Shown one piece after another: positions 37,934 through 45,835 of a stretch of 64,000 bases of DNA (position 1 is its first letter; every line of letters begins with the position of its first letter). The stretch is taken from positions 1 through 64,000 of the forward strand of contig DATHEA010000031.1 of assembly GCA_035318745.1 (NCBI GenBank), written 5' to 3'. The translations under genes and the position numbers were made by a program. The notes under the pieces are model-generated. The model was not told the DNA's origin. It saw only the letters and a program-made list of their open reading frames with translations, and did not search any database. The stretch is from VRUE01 sp035318745. Lineage in GTDB: Bacteria; Actinomycetota; Thermoleophilia; Solirubrobacterales; 70-9.

Positions 37934-38099
37934 AGATGGTTGATTCCTAATTCCCGCACCCACGGATGACCCGCCTGGCACGGCGCTGGATCGGCACCCA
38001 CGACCTTGCGCGTAGCGCTGCTACGCGCGGCGGCCGCGTGCACCGCCCAGCTTGGCCAGTCGCGCCCCCGCGGGCACGCTAATTAGGAATCAACCATCT
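37934..38099. repeat. Palindrome with 19-bp perfect arms and 128-nt loop
   Basis: AGATGGTTGATTCCTAATT at 37934-37952 and its exact complement at 38081-38099. The arms are A/T-rich in contrast to the loop, which contains a perfect hairpin GCGCGTAGC-GCT-GCTACGCGC around 38008-38028. The right arm overlaps the stop codon of the 61-residue gene. It lies upstream of the acyl-CoA ligase on the same strand, so it could attenuate or terminate. Confidence 0.8.
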
Positions 38100-38283
38100 A
38101 TGCGGTCGAAGCGTGGCGCCGGGCCTGCTGCTCGGTGGCCCGCCGGAGTGAGGTCTGGAAGAGAGACTTGTCGATCCGCCCATGGAAGATCGGTACGTGC
38201 ATCTCGACGCACTTGCCGATCACCTCCTGCCGTTTCATGCGCAGTTCGTCGGCAAGCTCGGACGGGGTGAGGTGATTGGCCAC
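38098..38283 (-). CDS. Small helix-turn-helix-like protein (IF2-N-like)
   Basis: 61 residues. The sequence LTPSELADELRMKRQEVIGK followed by VPIFHGRIDKSLF resembles the small IF-2 N-terminal-type helical domain that binds nucleic acid; function unknown. It is among the best-supported small genes here: GTG start with GGGAGG 6 nt upstream and a near-consensus promoter (TTGACA-16-TAAAAT) 36 nt further up. The stop lies inside an A/T-rich palindrome arm. Confidence 0.75.
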   Translation of the reverse strand: MANHLTPSELADELRMKRQEVIGKCVEMHVPIFHGRIDKSLFQTSLRRATEQQARRHASTA

Positions 38284-38319
38284 GGCGGACCTCCCAGGTA
38301 GTTGAAATCGGGTAGCCCA

Positions 38320-38347
38320 ATTTTACCCCCGAGAGCGGACGTGTCAA
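38320..38347 (-). promoter_or_regulatory. Consensus-like sigma-70 promoter TTGACA-16-TAAAAT
   Basis: Read on the minus strand: -35 TTGACA (plus 38342-38347), 16-bp spacer, -10 TAAAAT (plus 38320-38325). It predicts a leader of about 30 nt before the GTG at 38283, which has a strong Shine-Dalgarno. It is the clearest -35/-10 pair in the window. Confidence 0.7.
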
Positions 38348-38411
38348 ACGGACGCGTACGCAGTTTGGGCAGATCGGCGGGCTCGAACGCCGGGCTCGCG
38401 ATAATGCAGGG

Positions 38412-39137
38412 GTGTCCGAAGTCGCTGCCACCCCGATACCTCGCCGCGGCCGCCTCTGGGTGATCCTCGTGCTTGCCCTGGCGCTCGGCGCGCTCGGCTA
38501 CGCGCTGGTCAACATCTCAACCAGGGAAGCGGGTCGCGACGTGGTCCAGCTCGAAGGGATCTCCGACGCGCAGGAGCTCTTCGGCGGGATTCCTCAGGAA
38601 GGCGACCGGCTCGGGTCGGACGACGCCCCCGTCACGATTCAGGTCTTCAACGACCTCCAATGCGGCAACTGCCGCGCCGACTTCCTCGACACGATTCCCC
38701 CCCTGGTCGAAAGCTACGTGCGCCCTGGAGCGGTGAAGCTGCTGATGCGCCACTACTCCGTCGCCGAGAATCCGCTCGAGCTCGGCTTCTTCGGTGCCGA
38801 GGCGGCAGCTCAGCAGGGCTACGGCTGGCAATACACCTACCTCTTCTTCCGCAATCAGGGCGAGGCGGAACGGTTCGGGATCGACAACGAGCTCATGGCC
38901 TCGCTAGCAGGCTCGATCGGCGAACTGGACGTGCCCGAATGGCAGGAATATCTCGATAGCCAGGGCGGCTCCGGTGCGCCGATCGCAAGGACGCTCGAAG
39001 GCTACGAAGACCTGGGGATGAGCCTCGGCATCCGTGCCGGCCAGGCGATGATCGTCAGCGGACCGGGCGGCACTCGCACCCTCCAGGACGGTCCCAGCGC
39101 CGCCCGAGCCGAACGGGCGATCGAAGCAGTCAGCTAG
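38412..39137 (+). CDS. Membrane-anchored DsbA-like thioredoxin-fold protein
   Basis: 241 residues. One N-terminal membrane span (LWVILVLALALGALGYAL, about 15-32), then an extracytoplasmic thioredoxin domain with the redox pair C84-G-N-C87 preceded by VFNDLQ. The helical insert and the late cis-Pro-like region are less clear. Predicted thiol-disulfide oxidoreductase of the cell envelope, similar to Mycobacterium DsbA/DsbF-like proteins. GATAAT (38400-38405) lies 6 nt before the GTG, which suggests a leaderless transcript. Confidence 0.82.
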   Translation: MSEVAATPIPRRGRLWVILVLALALGALGYALVNISTREAGRDVVQLEGISDAQELFGGIPQEGDRLGSDDAPVTIQVFNDLQCGNCRADFLDTIPPLVESYVRPGAVKLLMRHYSVAENPLELGFFGAEAAAQQGYGWQYTYLFFRNQGEAERFGIDNELMASLAGSIGELDVPEWQEYLDSQGGSGAPIARTLEGYEDLGMSLGIRAGQAMIVSGPGGTRTLQDGPSAARAERAIEAVS

Positions 39138-39165
39138 GCGACCCGCCGCCGCCCCGCGCCATTTT

Positions 39166-39597
39166 ATGATGCCCGCCCGAATGGACTCTGAAGATCAGCG
39201 CATCGCCGTCGTCACCTGCATGGACGCGCGCCTAGACGCCGCCGACTTCCTCGACGATTGGCCTGCAACGGTGCACATCGTCCGCAACGCGGGCGGTCGC
39301 GTGACGGGCGACGTCCTACGCTCCCTTGCGGCCTCGTGTGCGATGGGGACCAGGCGGATCCTCGTCATCCACCACAGCCAGTGCGCGATGGCCGAGCACG
39401 GGGATGACGACCTCCGCAAGCTGCTCCCACCTGGCGCGAATGCCGAGGTCGACTTCCTTACTATCGCCGACCCGATCGAGACCCTCCGGCAGGATCTCCT
39501 CTCGATCGAAAGCTCGCCGCTTCTCCCGGCCGAGATCGAGGTGGCCGGCTTCATCTACGACCTCGACTCGCGGGAAGCCCGCGAGATCCAGGTCTGA
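39166..39597 (+). CDS. Beta-carbonic anhydrase family protein
   Basis: 143 residues. Zinc ligands of the beta class are visible: C18 in TCMDAR (with D20 and R22), H70 and C73 in HHSQC. It interconverts CO2 and bicarbonate. The protein is shorter than plant-type beta enzymes and matches the compact prokaryotic subgroup. The start is uncertain among ATG 39166, 39169 and 39181 (MDSEDQR); no Shine-Dalgarno. It ends 18 bp before the tRNA gene on the other strand. Confidence 0.85.
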   Translation: MMPARMDSEDQRIAVVTCMDARLDAADFLDDWPATVHIVRNAGGRVTGDVLRSLAASCAMGTRRILVIHHSQCAMAEHGDDDLRKLLPPGANAEVDFLTIADPIETLRQDLLSIESSPLLPAEIEVAGFIYDLDSREAREIQV

Positions 39598-39615
39598 CGC
39601 AACGCCGGCTTCTAA

Positions 39616-39689
39616 TCGGGGCGCCCGGATTTGAACCGGGGACCTCACCGACCCGAACGGTGCGCGCTACCAGGCTGCGCCACGCCCCG
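39616..39689 (-). tRNA. tRNA-Pro (anticodon CGG)
   Basis: 74 nt including discriminator A. Acceptor stem CGGGGCG/CGCCCCG, D arm with AGCCTGGTAGCGC, anticodon stem CACCG/CGGTG around the loop TTCGGGT (anticodon CGG, G37 as usual for Pro), T arm CCCGG-TTCAAAT-CCGGG. CCA is not encoded. Confidence 0.95.
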
Positions 39690-39738
39690 AAGGCGGCGAT
39701 TATCTCAGAGCTGCCCCTCTGGGGCCGTTCGGCGGGCT

Positions 39739-40488
39739 TCAGGCGGCGTGGGGGATGCCGGCGATCGCCCTCCGGCCTCCGGTATTGCCACGAGCAAAGG
39801 GGTCGGGCCCGGCCAGGGGGACGACGCGCGGATAGTCCCGAAGGCGGATCTCCGCAGCGAGCATCGTGCGACGATCACTTGCCTCTCCGATCAAGACCGG
39901 CCAGAGACCCTCGTTGTGGCAGGCACCGGAGTGCTCACGCAAGTGGGATGGGGGGTCGGCCAATGACGCGAAGGCGCCATCGGGGCTGTGCAGGACGACC
40001 TCGGTCGAGTAGAACGTTCGCATCAGCGGCTGCCCCGACTCGCCGCCCTCCCATTCGAGCCGGTTGGCAACGCTGACCTGCACGAGATGCAGACCCGGTG
40101 CGATCTCCTCGATCCAGGCTTCAGTCGTGGCGTGGAGTGGCTCCCACCTCCAGGTAAGGGCTCCCGCCTTGACGCCGTTCTCGACCAGTTCCGCCCGTCT
40201 TTCGCCGGCCGGCTCGATGCGCGCTGTGCGGCCGGGGAGCGAAGGGATCTGGACCTCGTGCTCCACGGCCTCCTCGCGGCTGGCGTAGCGCGTACCGGCG
40301 ACGACCAGGAAATCGACCGGCTCGCCTTTTGCGTCGAGAACCTGTCGCTCGACTGTCTGCCGCACCCGCACCATGACCTCCACATGGGGATCCAGACCCT
40401 CGATCAGGCACTCTGCGTGCAGCTGTGAGCGTCCCTCTGGAAAGCCGCGGGGAGGGACGCCACGTACGAAGCGCTTCCGATCCTCCAT
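39739..40488 (-). CDS. Conserved actinobacterial protein of unknown function, probable stress-sigma target
   Basis: 249 residues from ATG 40488 (MEDRKRFVRGV). This start is chosen because a GTTT-15-GGGTAT promoter ends 10 nt before it and overlaps the two earlier in-frame ATGs at 40506 and 40500. No membrane span or enzyme motif is seen. The C-terminal half (YSTEVVLHSPDGAFASLADPP, then GLWPVLIGE and LRDYPRVVPL) recalls an uncharacterised actinobacterial family whose members end with an ILYDYP-like motif (recollection, not checked). It is divergent from a ferritin-like gene. Confidence 0.65.
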   Translation of the reverse strand: MEDRKRFVRGVPPRGFPEGRSQLHAECLIEGLDPHVEVMVRVRQTVERQVLDAKGEPVDFLVVAGTRYASREEAVEHEVQIPSLPGRTARIEPAGERRAELVENGVKAGALTWRWEPLHATTEAWIEEIAPGLHLVQVSVANRLEWEGGESGQPLMRTFYSTEVVLHSPDGAFASLADPPSHLREHSGACHNEGLWPVLIGEASDRRTMLAAEIRLRDYPRVVPLAGPDPFARGNTGGRRAIAGIPHAA

Positions 40489-40498
40489 CGATAGATCC

Positions 40499-40523
40499 AT
40501 ACCCATCCCATTTGTGGGCAAAC
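40499..40523 (-). promoter_or_regulatory. SigB/SigF-type promoter GTTT-15-GGGTAT
   Basis: On the minus strand: GTTT (plus 40520-40523), 15-nt spacer, GGGTAT (plus 40499-40504). This equals the consensus for actinobacterial SigF and is very close to SigB. It lies 10 nt before the ATG at 40488. Confidence 0.65.
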
Positions 40524-40572
40524 AATCGATAGACAGTATGAGATGGGGCCCGGATGGCGACGGGAGAGCGGC

Positions 40573-40597
40573 GATTGATCGCGCAACGAGCGGGTAG
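40573..40597 (+). promoter_or_regulatory. SigB/SigF-like promoter GATT-15-GGGTAG upstream of ferritin-like gene
   Basis: GATT at 40573-40576, 15-nt spacer, GGGTAG at 40592-40597. The -35 has one mismatch to GTTT. It lies 36 nt before the ATG of the ferritin-like gene and in the same intergenic region as a better match on the other strand. Confidence 0.45.
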
Positions 40598-40633
40598 TTG
40601 CATCGGTATCCCGCAAATCTGAACGGAGGAACG

Positions 40634-41149
40634 ATGGGGGCTTCAGCGCCGACCCCGAGCAAGGGAATCTTTGACAGTGCCAGCCTGGAGAGCCGGCAGC
40701 AGGTGGTCGAGCTGCTCCAAAAGGCCTACTGGATGGAGATCGAGACCGTCATGAGCTACTTGGCCGCGTCGGTCAATCTCGACGGCGTGCGTGCGCAGGA
40801 GATCAAGGAGTCGCTGGCAGAGGACATCGAAGAGGAGCTCGGCCACGCCAAGCAATTCGCCGCGCGGATCAAGGAGCTCTACGGGGTGGTGCCTGGCTCG
40901 GAGGATTTCGCCGCCGAGCAGAGCTTCCTCCAGCCCCCCGCAGAGCAGACCGACATCGTCCATGTGATCCGCGGCGTGATCAAGGCGGAGACCGGCGCGA
41001 TCGAGCACTACACCCGGATCATCGAGGAGACCGAGGCCGTCGACCCGGTCACGCAGGACATGACGATCTCGATTCTTCGCGACGAGCAGGGTCACCGCCG
41101 CCTCTTCGAGGGCTTCCTGCGCGAGTACGAGTTCGAGGGCATCGCCTAG
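40634..41149 (+). CDS. Ferritin-like diiron protein
   Basis: 171 residues, four-helix ferritin-like fold. Metal-ligand pattern: Glu in YWMEIETVM (about 35-37), EEELGHA (Glu68, His71), KAETGAIEHY (Glu119) and DEQGHRRL (Glu151, His154). Likely iron storage or peroxide detoxification of the bacterioferritin/Dps neighbourhood. The start at 40634 has a strong GGAGG. An extra upstream in-frame ATG at 40598 lacks one. A SigB/SigF-like site precedes it. Confidence 0.85.
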   Translation: MGASAPTPSKGIFDSASLESRQQVVELLQKAYWMEIETVMSYLAASVNLDGVRAQEIKESLAEDIEEELGHAKQFAARIKELYGVVPGSEDFAAEQSFLQPPAEQTDIVHVIRGVIKAETGAIEHYTRIIEETEAVDPVTQDMTISILRDEQGHRRLFEGFLREYEFEGIA

Positions 41150-41210
41150 GCGGGAGCCCAGACGGGACGCAGGCGTTGGCTCGAGCTCGCTCGGGCCCCT
41201 ATGGCTCCGG

Positions 41211-41435
41211 CTAGCCCGAGCGGGGGACCATCGGCTGGAAGCTCTTCCACCAGCCGTCGTCGAGCACCGCGTGCTCGATGCTTTCCAGCAGAAAGCCCTC
41301 CTCGTCCTGGAGCTCGTAGCTGACCACCGGCGGTTCGGCTCGCTCGTCGACCCTCTGAACGTGCGCGATCAACAGATAGGGAGGACAACTGAGCCAGCGC
41401 TCTCCGGGCTGCGGGATCGACTTCGTATCGATCAT
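41211..41435 (-). CDS. Small protein of unknown function, probable stress-sigma target
   Basis: 74 residues from ATG 41435 (MIDTKSIPQPGERWLSCPPY). The earlier ATG at 41453 overlaps a GTTT-15-GGGTAC promoter and is therefore less likely; the distance from -10 to ATG 41435 (10 nt) equals that at 40488. The content suggests a small beta-rich domain (LLIAHVQRVDE, VVSYELQDEEGFLLES). No family recognised. It is divergent from the PP2C phosphatase gene. Confidence 0.6.
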   Translation of the reverse strand: MIDTKSIPQPGERWLSCPPYLLIAHVQRVDERAEPPVVSYELQDEEGFLLESIEHAVLDDGWWKSFQPMVPRSG

Positions 41436-41445
41436 GGCGACATTC

Positions 41446-41470
41446 GTACCCATCGCTGAGCGGCCGAAAC
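41446..41470 (-). promoter_or_regulatory. SigB/SigF-type promoter GTTT-15-GGGTAC
   Basis: Minus strand: GTTT (plus 41467-41470), 15-nt spacer, GGGTAC (plus 41446-41451), 10 nt before the ATG at 41435. Same spacing and same distance to the start as the site at 40499. Confidence 0.6.
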
Positions 41471-41490
41471 CCCGATAGACATTTCAACCG

Positions 41491-42969
41491 GTGGCAGTTA
41501 CTGTGTTTTCGGTAGGGATCAACGGAATCGGAGATGAGGGAATCGACTGGATCGCCATAACCGTGGGGGCCATTGCCGCTCTGCTGATCGCGCTCGTTTT
41601 GGCGATCACGATCCGCCGTGAGCGCAAGGCGAGGCAGCGCTTCCAGATTCTCGGCGAAATAGCCACGATCTCCGAGGCGGGTGGTTCGCTGGAGGAGACC
41701 TTCGACGCGATCTGCGCGATCCTGGTGCCGGAGCTGGCCGACTTCTGCATGATCGACGTGCTCGATGAGGACCGCGTCCCCAGCCGCGTCGCCGTTCGCG
41801 TCGGACCCGGCGGTAGACCGGAGTTCGAGCAGGGGCTTGCCGAGCGCCTTCCCTCGACGCCGCAACCGATGGTCGAGGGCCAGAGCCGCTCGTCGCTGGA
41901 GCCTCGCTTCTACGAGCGCATGTCCGAGCGGGATCTGCGCGAGCTGGCCCATGACGACGCCGAGGACCTCGAGTTCCTGCGCAGCCTGGGGATGCGCTCG
42001 GCGATCACCGTCGCTCTGCAGGCCCGCGGCGAAGTGACCGGAGCGCTGACGATCGGCGTCGCCTGGTCGCGGCGGCGCTACCGGCGCGAGGATGCCCGCT
42101 TCGCCTGGATCCTCTCCGGCCGCGTGGCACTCGCACTCGACAACTCCGGCCTCTTCGCCGACCTCGAGCACGCCGAGCGGGCGCGGGCCGAGATCGCCGA
42201 GATCTTGCAGCGCGGCTTGCTGCCCTCGCCGCTGCCCCACATCCCGGGCTGGTCGATTGCCGCGATGTACCGGCCGGCGGGGGCCGAGAACGAGGTCGGC
42301 GGCGACTTCTACGACGTCTTCCGCGTACCCGGAGGGTGGATGCTCGTGATCGGCGACGTGACCGGCCGTGGCGCCCGCGCCGCTTCGATAACCGCGGTTG
42401 CCCGCTACACCTTGCGCACCGCTGCCGTCCTCACCGACGATCCTTTGGTCGCCCTGCAAACCCTCAATCGTGCGCTGCTGGCGCGAGGCGACTCCGCCCT
42501 CTGCAGCCTCGCGGCCTTGACTCTCAGCGAGGACCGCTTCGAACCCGTGCGCCTCGCGGTCGCAGGCCATCCGCCGCCATTGCTGGTCGACGCCGAGAGC
42601 GTCAGCGAGGTGGCGAATGCCGACCCGGTGCTCGGCGCCTTCCACGACGCGGAGTGGGGGATCGCCCGCTGCGAGGTCGAGCCCGGCCAGCAGCTGGTGG
42701 TCGTCACCGACGGCATCACCGAGGCGCAGGGAGCAGAGGGGCGCTTCGGCGAGGCGCGGTTGCGGGCCGAACTCGGCGGCACCTCCAACCCGGCGATGGC
42801 ACTGCAACGACTCGAGGCCTCCCTGCACGCCTTCACCGACGGGGGGCTTGACGACGACGTGGCGATGCTCGCCATCGCGCGCGCCTCGAACGTCTCCACC
42901 GGCCCCGAAGCGGAAGCGTGGCGGCAGTCCGCAAGCGTGGCAGTGAGCCTGGGGGACGGCAATGCCTGA
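41491..42969 (+). CDS. Membrane GAF/PP2C-type serine phosphatase (RsbU/SpoIIE-like)
   Basis: 492 residues. One N-terminal membrane span (about 22-41), a GAF sensor domain (about 50-220) and a C-terminal SpoIIE/PP2C phosphatase domain with Asp motifs GGDFYDV, IGDVTGRG, VVTDGITEA and GGLDDDVAM. Such enzymes dephosphorylate STAS anti-anti-sigma factors and so release a stress sigma factor. The STAS gene at 44469, anti-sigma gene at 44948 and sigma gene at 45810 are the likely partners. GTG start; TAGACA (41476-41481) lies 9 nt upstream. It overlaps the next gene by 8 bp. Confidence 0.85.
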   Translation: MAVTVFSVGINGIGDEGIDWIAITVGAIAALLIALVLAITIRRERKARQRFQILGEIATISEAGGSLEETFDAICAILVPELADFCMIDVLDEDRVPSRVAVRVGPGGRPEFEQGLAERLPSTPQPMVEGQSRSSLEPRFYERMSERDLRELAHDDAEDLEFLRSLGMRSAITVALQARGEVTGALTIGVAWSRRRYRREDARFAWILSGRVALALDNSGLFADLEHAERARAEIAEILQRGLLPSPLPHIPGWSIAAMYRPAGAENEVGGDFYDVFRVPGGWMLVIGDVTGRGARAASITAVARYTLRTAAVLTDDPLVALQTLNRALLARGDSALCSLAALTLSEDRFEPVRLAVAGHPPPLLVDAESVSEVANADPVLGAFHDAEWGIARCEVEPGQQLVVVTDGITEAQGAEGRFGEARLRAELGGTSNPAMALQRLEASLHAFTDGGLDDDVAMLAIARASNVSTGPEAEAWRQSASVAVSLGDGNA

Positions 42970-43393
42970 CCCGCAGATGGAGCTGATCGAGCGGCTCTAT
43001 GACGCCTTCAACCGCCGTGACAGCGAGGAGATCGTCGCCGTCTGCGACGAGGCATTGGAGTTCTTCCCCGTCGTCACCGCAGAAGCGATCGGTCGCGATG
43101 CGCCTTACGTCGGGCCGGACGGCCTGCGCGCTTACCTGGCCGACGTGGCCGAGGTCTGGGAAGAGCTTCGGATCACGCCCAGCGAGCTGCAGCGCAGTGG
43201 CGACACGCTGCTGGTCCGGGGCCGCGTCTACGCGCGCAGCCGGGAGCAGGGGATCCGGGACCTACCTGTTGCCTGGATCTGGCAGGTGAGCGAGGACCGC
43301 TTCGTGCGCGGCGAAGTCTTCCCCGATCCCGAGCAGGCGGCGGCCCGCTTCGCCGCCACTGCCGGGCCGCAGCGGGCCCGAGCCGACGTCTAG
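42962..43393 (+). CDS. SnoaL-like NTF2-fold protein
   Basis: 143 residues. N-terminal LIERLYDAFNRRD is the typical helix of SnoaL-like/NTF2 folds, followed by the curved sheet (GDTLLVRGRVYARSREQG, VAWIWQVSEDRFVRGEVF). Ligand or activity unknown. It overlaps the phosphatase gene by 8 bp, so it is co-translated and may sense a signal for it. It is convergent with the MscS gene, overlapping by 4 bp. Confidence 0.75.
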   Translation: MPDPQMELIERLYDAFNRRDSEEIVAVCDEALEFFPVVTAEAIGRDAPYVGPDGLRAYLADVAEVWEELRITPSELQRSGDTLLVRGRVYARSREQGIRDLPVAWIWQVSEDRFVRGEVFPDPEQAAARFAATAGPQRARADV

Positions 43394-44325
43394 CCGGCCT
43401 CGGAGATGCCCCTCGCCGCCGCGGTCGGCGTTCGCCGCAGCGCGTCGAGCACTTCCTCGGCGAGCTGGGAGCCGTCGCCAGGCCGTAGCGGCGTCGCGCT
43501 GATCCGCAGGACGACGCCATCCTCGTCGATCTCCTCGAGGGCGACGTTGGGCGCATAGCGAGTCGGTATGTCGATTGCATTCTGCAGGCGCTGCTCGATC
43601 CGCCGCGGGCTGGCGTCCGGCGAGAAGCGCGCCCGTACGTCGATCTTGTCCGGCTCACGCAGGGGTACGACAGCGAGGTTGATCATCACGCTGTTGGGGA
43701 TCTGAATCCGGTCGGCCCCTTGAGCGAGCGTGGTGTAGAAGAGACCCAGCGAGCTGACGGTGCCCTCGAGCGAGCCCGCGAGGACGCCGCCGACCAGTCG
43801 CACCCGTTCGCCGACCCGGAAGGGGCGGGTGCTCTGCAAGAGGACCCCGGCGAATATGCCGCCCAGCGATTGCTGAGCGGCAAGGCCGAGGACGACCGCG
43901 GTGATCGTGCCGCCGAGTGCCAGCGCGGCAACGGTTACGCCGGCGATGCGCAGCGCCAGGACAATGACCAGCGACATCGCGAAGAGGCGGATCAGAAAGC
44001 CCAGGGTGCCGGCCGTGGCTGGGTCGAGGCGGCGGAAGAGGCGCGGCGAGACTCCCCGCACCAGCCGGTGCACGGCAACCGAGCCGACGATCACCAGCAC
44101 CGCGACGGTGCCGGCCTTCACCCATGAGCCGTAGCCAGGCAGCCACTGATGGCGATGGCTGTACACGACCAGCGTGGCCGCGAGCACGATCAGGGCGATC
44201 GGAAGCCCCCGGAGAGCCCGCCGCGGAGAGCCCGGCTCGAGCTCGTCGCCGAGTCCGAGCTCGTGCCAGGTATGGCTGCGGGTCTCGAACAGCTCACGGG
44301 GCAACCTCCGGCGTGGTGCAGGCAT
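43390..44325 (-). CDS. Small-conductance mechanosensitive channel (MscS family)
   Basis: 311 residues. Three hydrophobic spans (ALIVLAATLVVYS, AGTVAVLVIVGSVAVHRLV, FLIRLFAMSLVIVLALRIAG) and then the pore helix region (ALGGTITAVVLGLAAQQSLG). The MscS beta domain begins with RPFRVGERVRLVGG. It releases osmolytes under hypo-osmotic stress. The ATG at 44325 is preferred over GTG 44331 because TAACCC lies 7 nt upstream of it. Its position within the stress cluster fits. Confidence 0.85.
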   Translation of the reverse strand: MPAPRRRLPRELFETRSHTWHELGLGDELEPGSPRRALRGLPIALIVLAATLVVYSHRHQWLPGYGSWVKAGTVAVLVIVGSVAVHRLVRGVSPRLFRRLDPATAGTLGFLIRLFAMSLVIVLALRIAGVTVAALALGGTITAVVLGLAAQQSLGGIFAGVLLQSTRPFRVGERVRLVGGVLAGSLEGTVSSLGLFYTTLAQGADRIQIPNSVMINLAVVPLREPDKIDVRARFSPDASPRRIEQRLQNAIDIPTRYAPNVALEEIDEDGVVLRISATPLRPGDGSQLAEEVLDALRRTPTAAARGISEAG

Positions 44326-44468
44326 CGGCACAGGGTTACCCGGATACCCGCGCTCTTACGCCTCCGCGCGCTGCCACCCTGCTTATCATCGGCTCCGTCG
44401 TCGGGGCTGTGGCCAGCTGGTGCTTAACCCGCGGATCGCGGTTTGAGCCGCAACCGTCCGCGTGAGCG

Positions 44469-44831
44469 TCAGCCGCGCAGCTCGGCCAGAGCTGCGTCCC
44501 GCCGCTCGTGCATCGAGATCGACGATTCGACCCCGGTGATTTTCAGCAGGCGACGGACCTGGTGATTGTGGGAGCAAAGAACCAGGCGACCCCGGCCCTC
44601 GTCGCCCTCGAGGCGCTGCCAGGCGCGCACGATCAGGGCGATCCCAGTCGAGTCGATGAACTCGCACTCACAGAGGTCGAGGACGATCGAGGCATCCGAG
44701 TCGGACAGCGCAGCCTCGAGCTGCTGCTCGAGCTCCGGCGCCGTGTTCATGTCCAGCTCGCCGCGAATGGAGAACGTGCGGATGCCGTCCTCGAGCTCCT
44801 CGCTCACCACCTCGAAGGGAACTGGGCTCAC
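44469..44831 (-). CDS. STAS-domain anti-sigma factor antagonist (RsbV-like)
   Basis: 120 residues, a single STAS domain. The phosphorylatable Ser lies in ECEFIDSTGIALI (about residues 55-67), preceded by the GELDMNTAPELEQQL motif. Unphosphorylated, it binds the anti-sigma factor and frees the sigma factor. GTG start with TAGGAT (plus coordinates 44838-44843) 6 nt upstream, suggesting leaderless expression. It is divergent from the anti-sigma gene. Confidence 0.88.
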   Translation of the reverse strand: MSPVPFEVVSEELEDGIRTFSIRGELDMNTAPELEQQLEAALSDSDASIVLDLCECEFIDSTGIALIVRAWQRLEGDEGRGRLVLCSHNHQVRRLLKITGVESSISMHERRDAALAELRG

Positions 44832-44895
44832 CGGCCGATCCTACCGCAGGCCCGCCCCTGAGCATGCGCTTTGGGCATGAGTTGGCAAACCGGTG

Positions 44896-44921
44896 GTTTG
44901 TGCCCGGAATGCAGAGGGTAG
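44896..44921 (+). promoter_or_regulatory. SigB/SigF-type promoter GTTT-16-GGGTAG upstream of anti-sigma gene
   Basis: GTTT at 44896-44899, 16-nt spacer, GGGTAG at 44916-44921. If used, the sigma factor of this cluster would drive its own anti-sigma factor, a standard negative feedback in SigB/SigF systems. Confidence 0.55.
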
Positions 44922-44947
44922 CCGGAAATCTCAGGAGTCCTACGACT

Positions 44948-45835
44948 ATGCTCGTTTCCGCGAGAGCCAGTCTCTCGGCGGCACGGATGGGGTCCAGCTC
45001 AGACACTCAGGCGATCCAAGACAGGCCCAGGGGGCTGCAGATGGTGCTACCCGCGAAATCTGAGAACGTCGCCGTCATCCGCCACGCCCTCGCGGGCCTG
45101 GCAGAGGAGATCGGTATGGACGAACCCGGGCTGGCGGATCTGAAGACCGTCGTCACCGAGGCGTGCATGAACGTTGTAGTCCATGCTTACCAAGGGCAGC
45201 CGGGGCCGCTCAGCGTCGAGGCCGAACCCGACGAGAGCGGGCTGACGGTGGTCGTCCGCGACGAGGGCGGGGGGATCAAGCCGCAGGCCGACGCCGAGCG
45301 CGACAGCCTGCGCCTGGGTCTCTCCCTGATTGCGGCTCTCTCGAGCAGTTTTTCGATCTCGGGTGGGCTCGACCAAGGGACTGTTGTGAGGATGCGTGTT
45401 CCCCTGCGTGGCGGCGGCACCAACGGCAGCGGCGATCCGGTCGAGATGAAGCCTTTTCCCACCGATCGCACCGAGATGGTGATCGATCGCCCCGAGCTGC
45501 TGGCACCCGTGCTGGCCCGGGTGGTCGGGGCGCTGGCGGCGCGCCGGGATCTCTCTGTCGATCGCGTCTCCGACGTGGTCCTGATGACCGACGCGATCGC
45601 CGGGGCGGCGCCTGAGCGGTTCAGCGACGGCCGCGTAAGGCTTGGCCTCGATGAGCGCGACGGTGGTATCGACCTGCGCCTCGGGCCGATGGAACCGGGT
45701 GCGGCTAGGCATATCCGTGAGGAGCTCGAGGTCCCGGATGTCGGCGGCTCGCTGGAGGCGCTGGCGGACGAACTCACCGTCGAGGAATCCGGCGACGGCG
45801 AGTACCTGGTCATTCGCTTTGCCGCTGCTCCCTGA
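44948..45835 (+). CDS. RsbW-like anti-sigma factor kinase with a second, degenerate ATPase-like half
   Basis: 295 residues from ATG 44948 (AGGAG about 10 nt upstream); ATG 44987 or 45041 are alternatives. The first domain has the GHKL N-box EACMNVVVHAY and G1 box DEGGGI, giving a Ser kinase/anti-sigma factor. A second region of about 130 residues (from MVIDRPELLAPVLARVV to VIRFAAAP) has a similar length and order of secondary structure but lacks N-box residues. It may be a duplicated, inactive copy or a partner-binding module. The end overlaps the convergent sigma-factor gene by 26 bp. Confidence 0.82.
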   Translation: MLVSARASLSAARMGSSSDTQAIQDRPRGLQMVLPAKSENVAVIRHALAGLAEEIGMDEPGLADLKTVVTEACMNVVVHAYQGQPGPLSVEAEPDESGLTVVVRDEGGGIKPQADAERDSLRLGLSLIAALSSSFSISGGLDQGTVVRMRVPLRGGGTNGSGDPVEMKPFPTDRTEMVIDRPELLAPVLARVVGALAARRDLSVDRVSDVVLMTDAIAGAAPERFSDGRVRLGLDERDGGIDLRLGPMEPGAARHIREELEVPDVGGSLEALADELTVEESGDGEYLVIRFAAAP

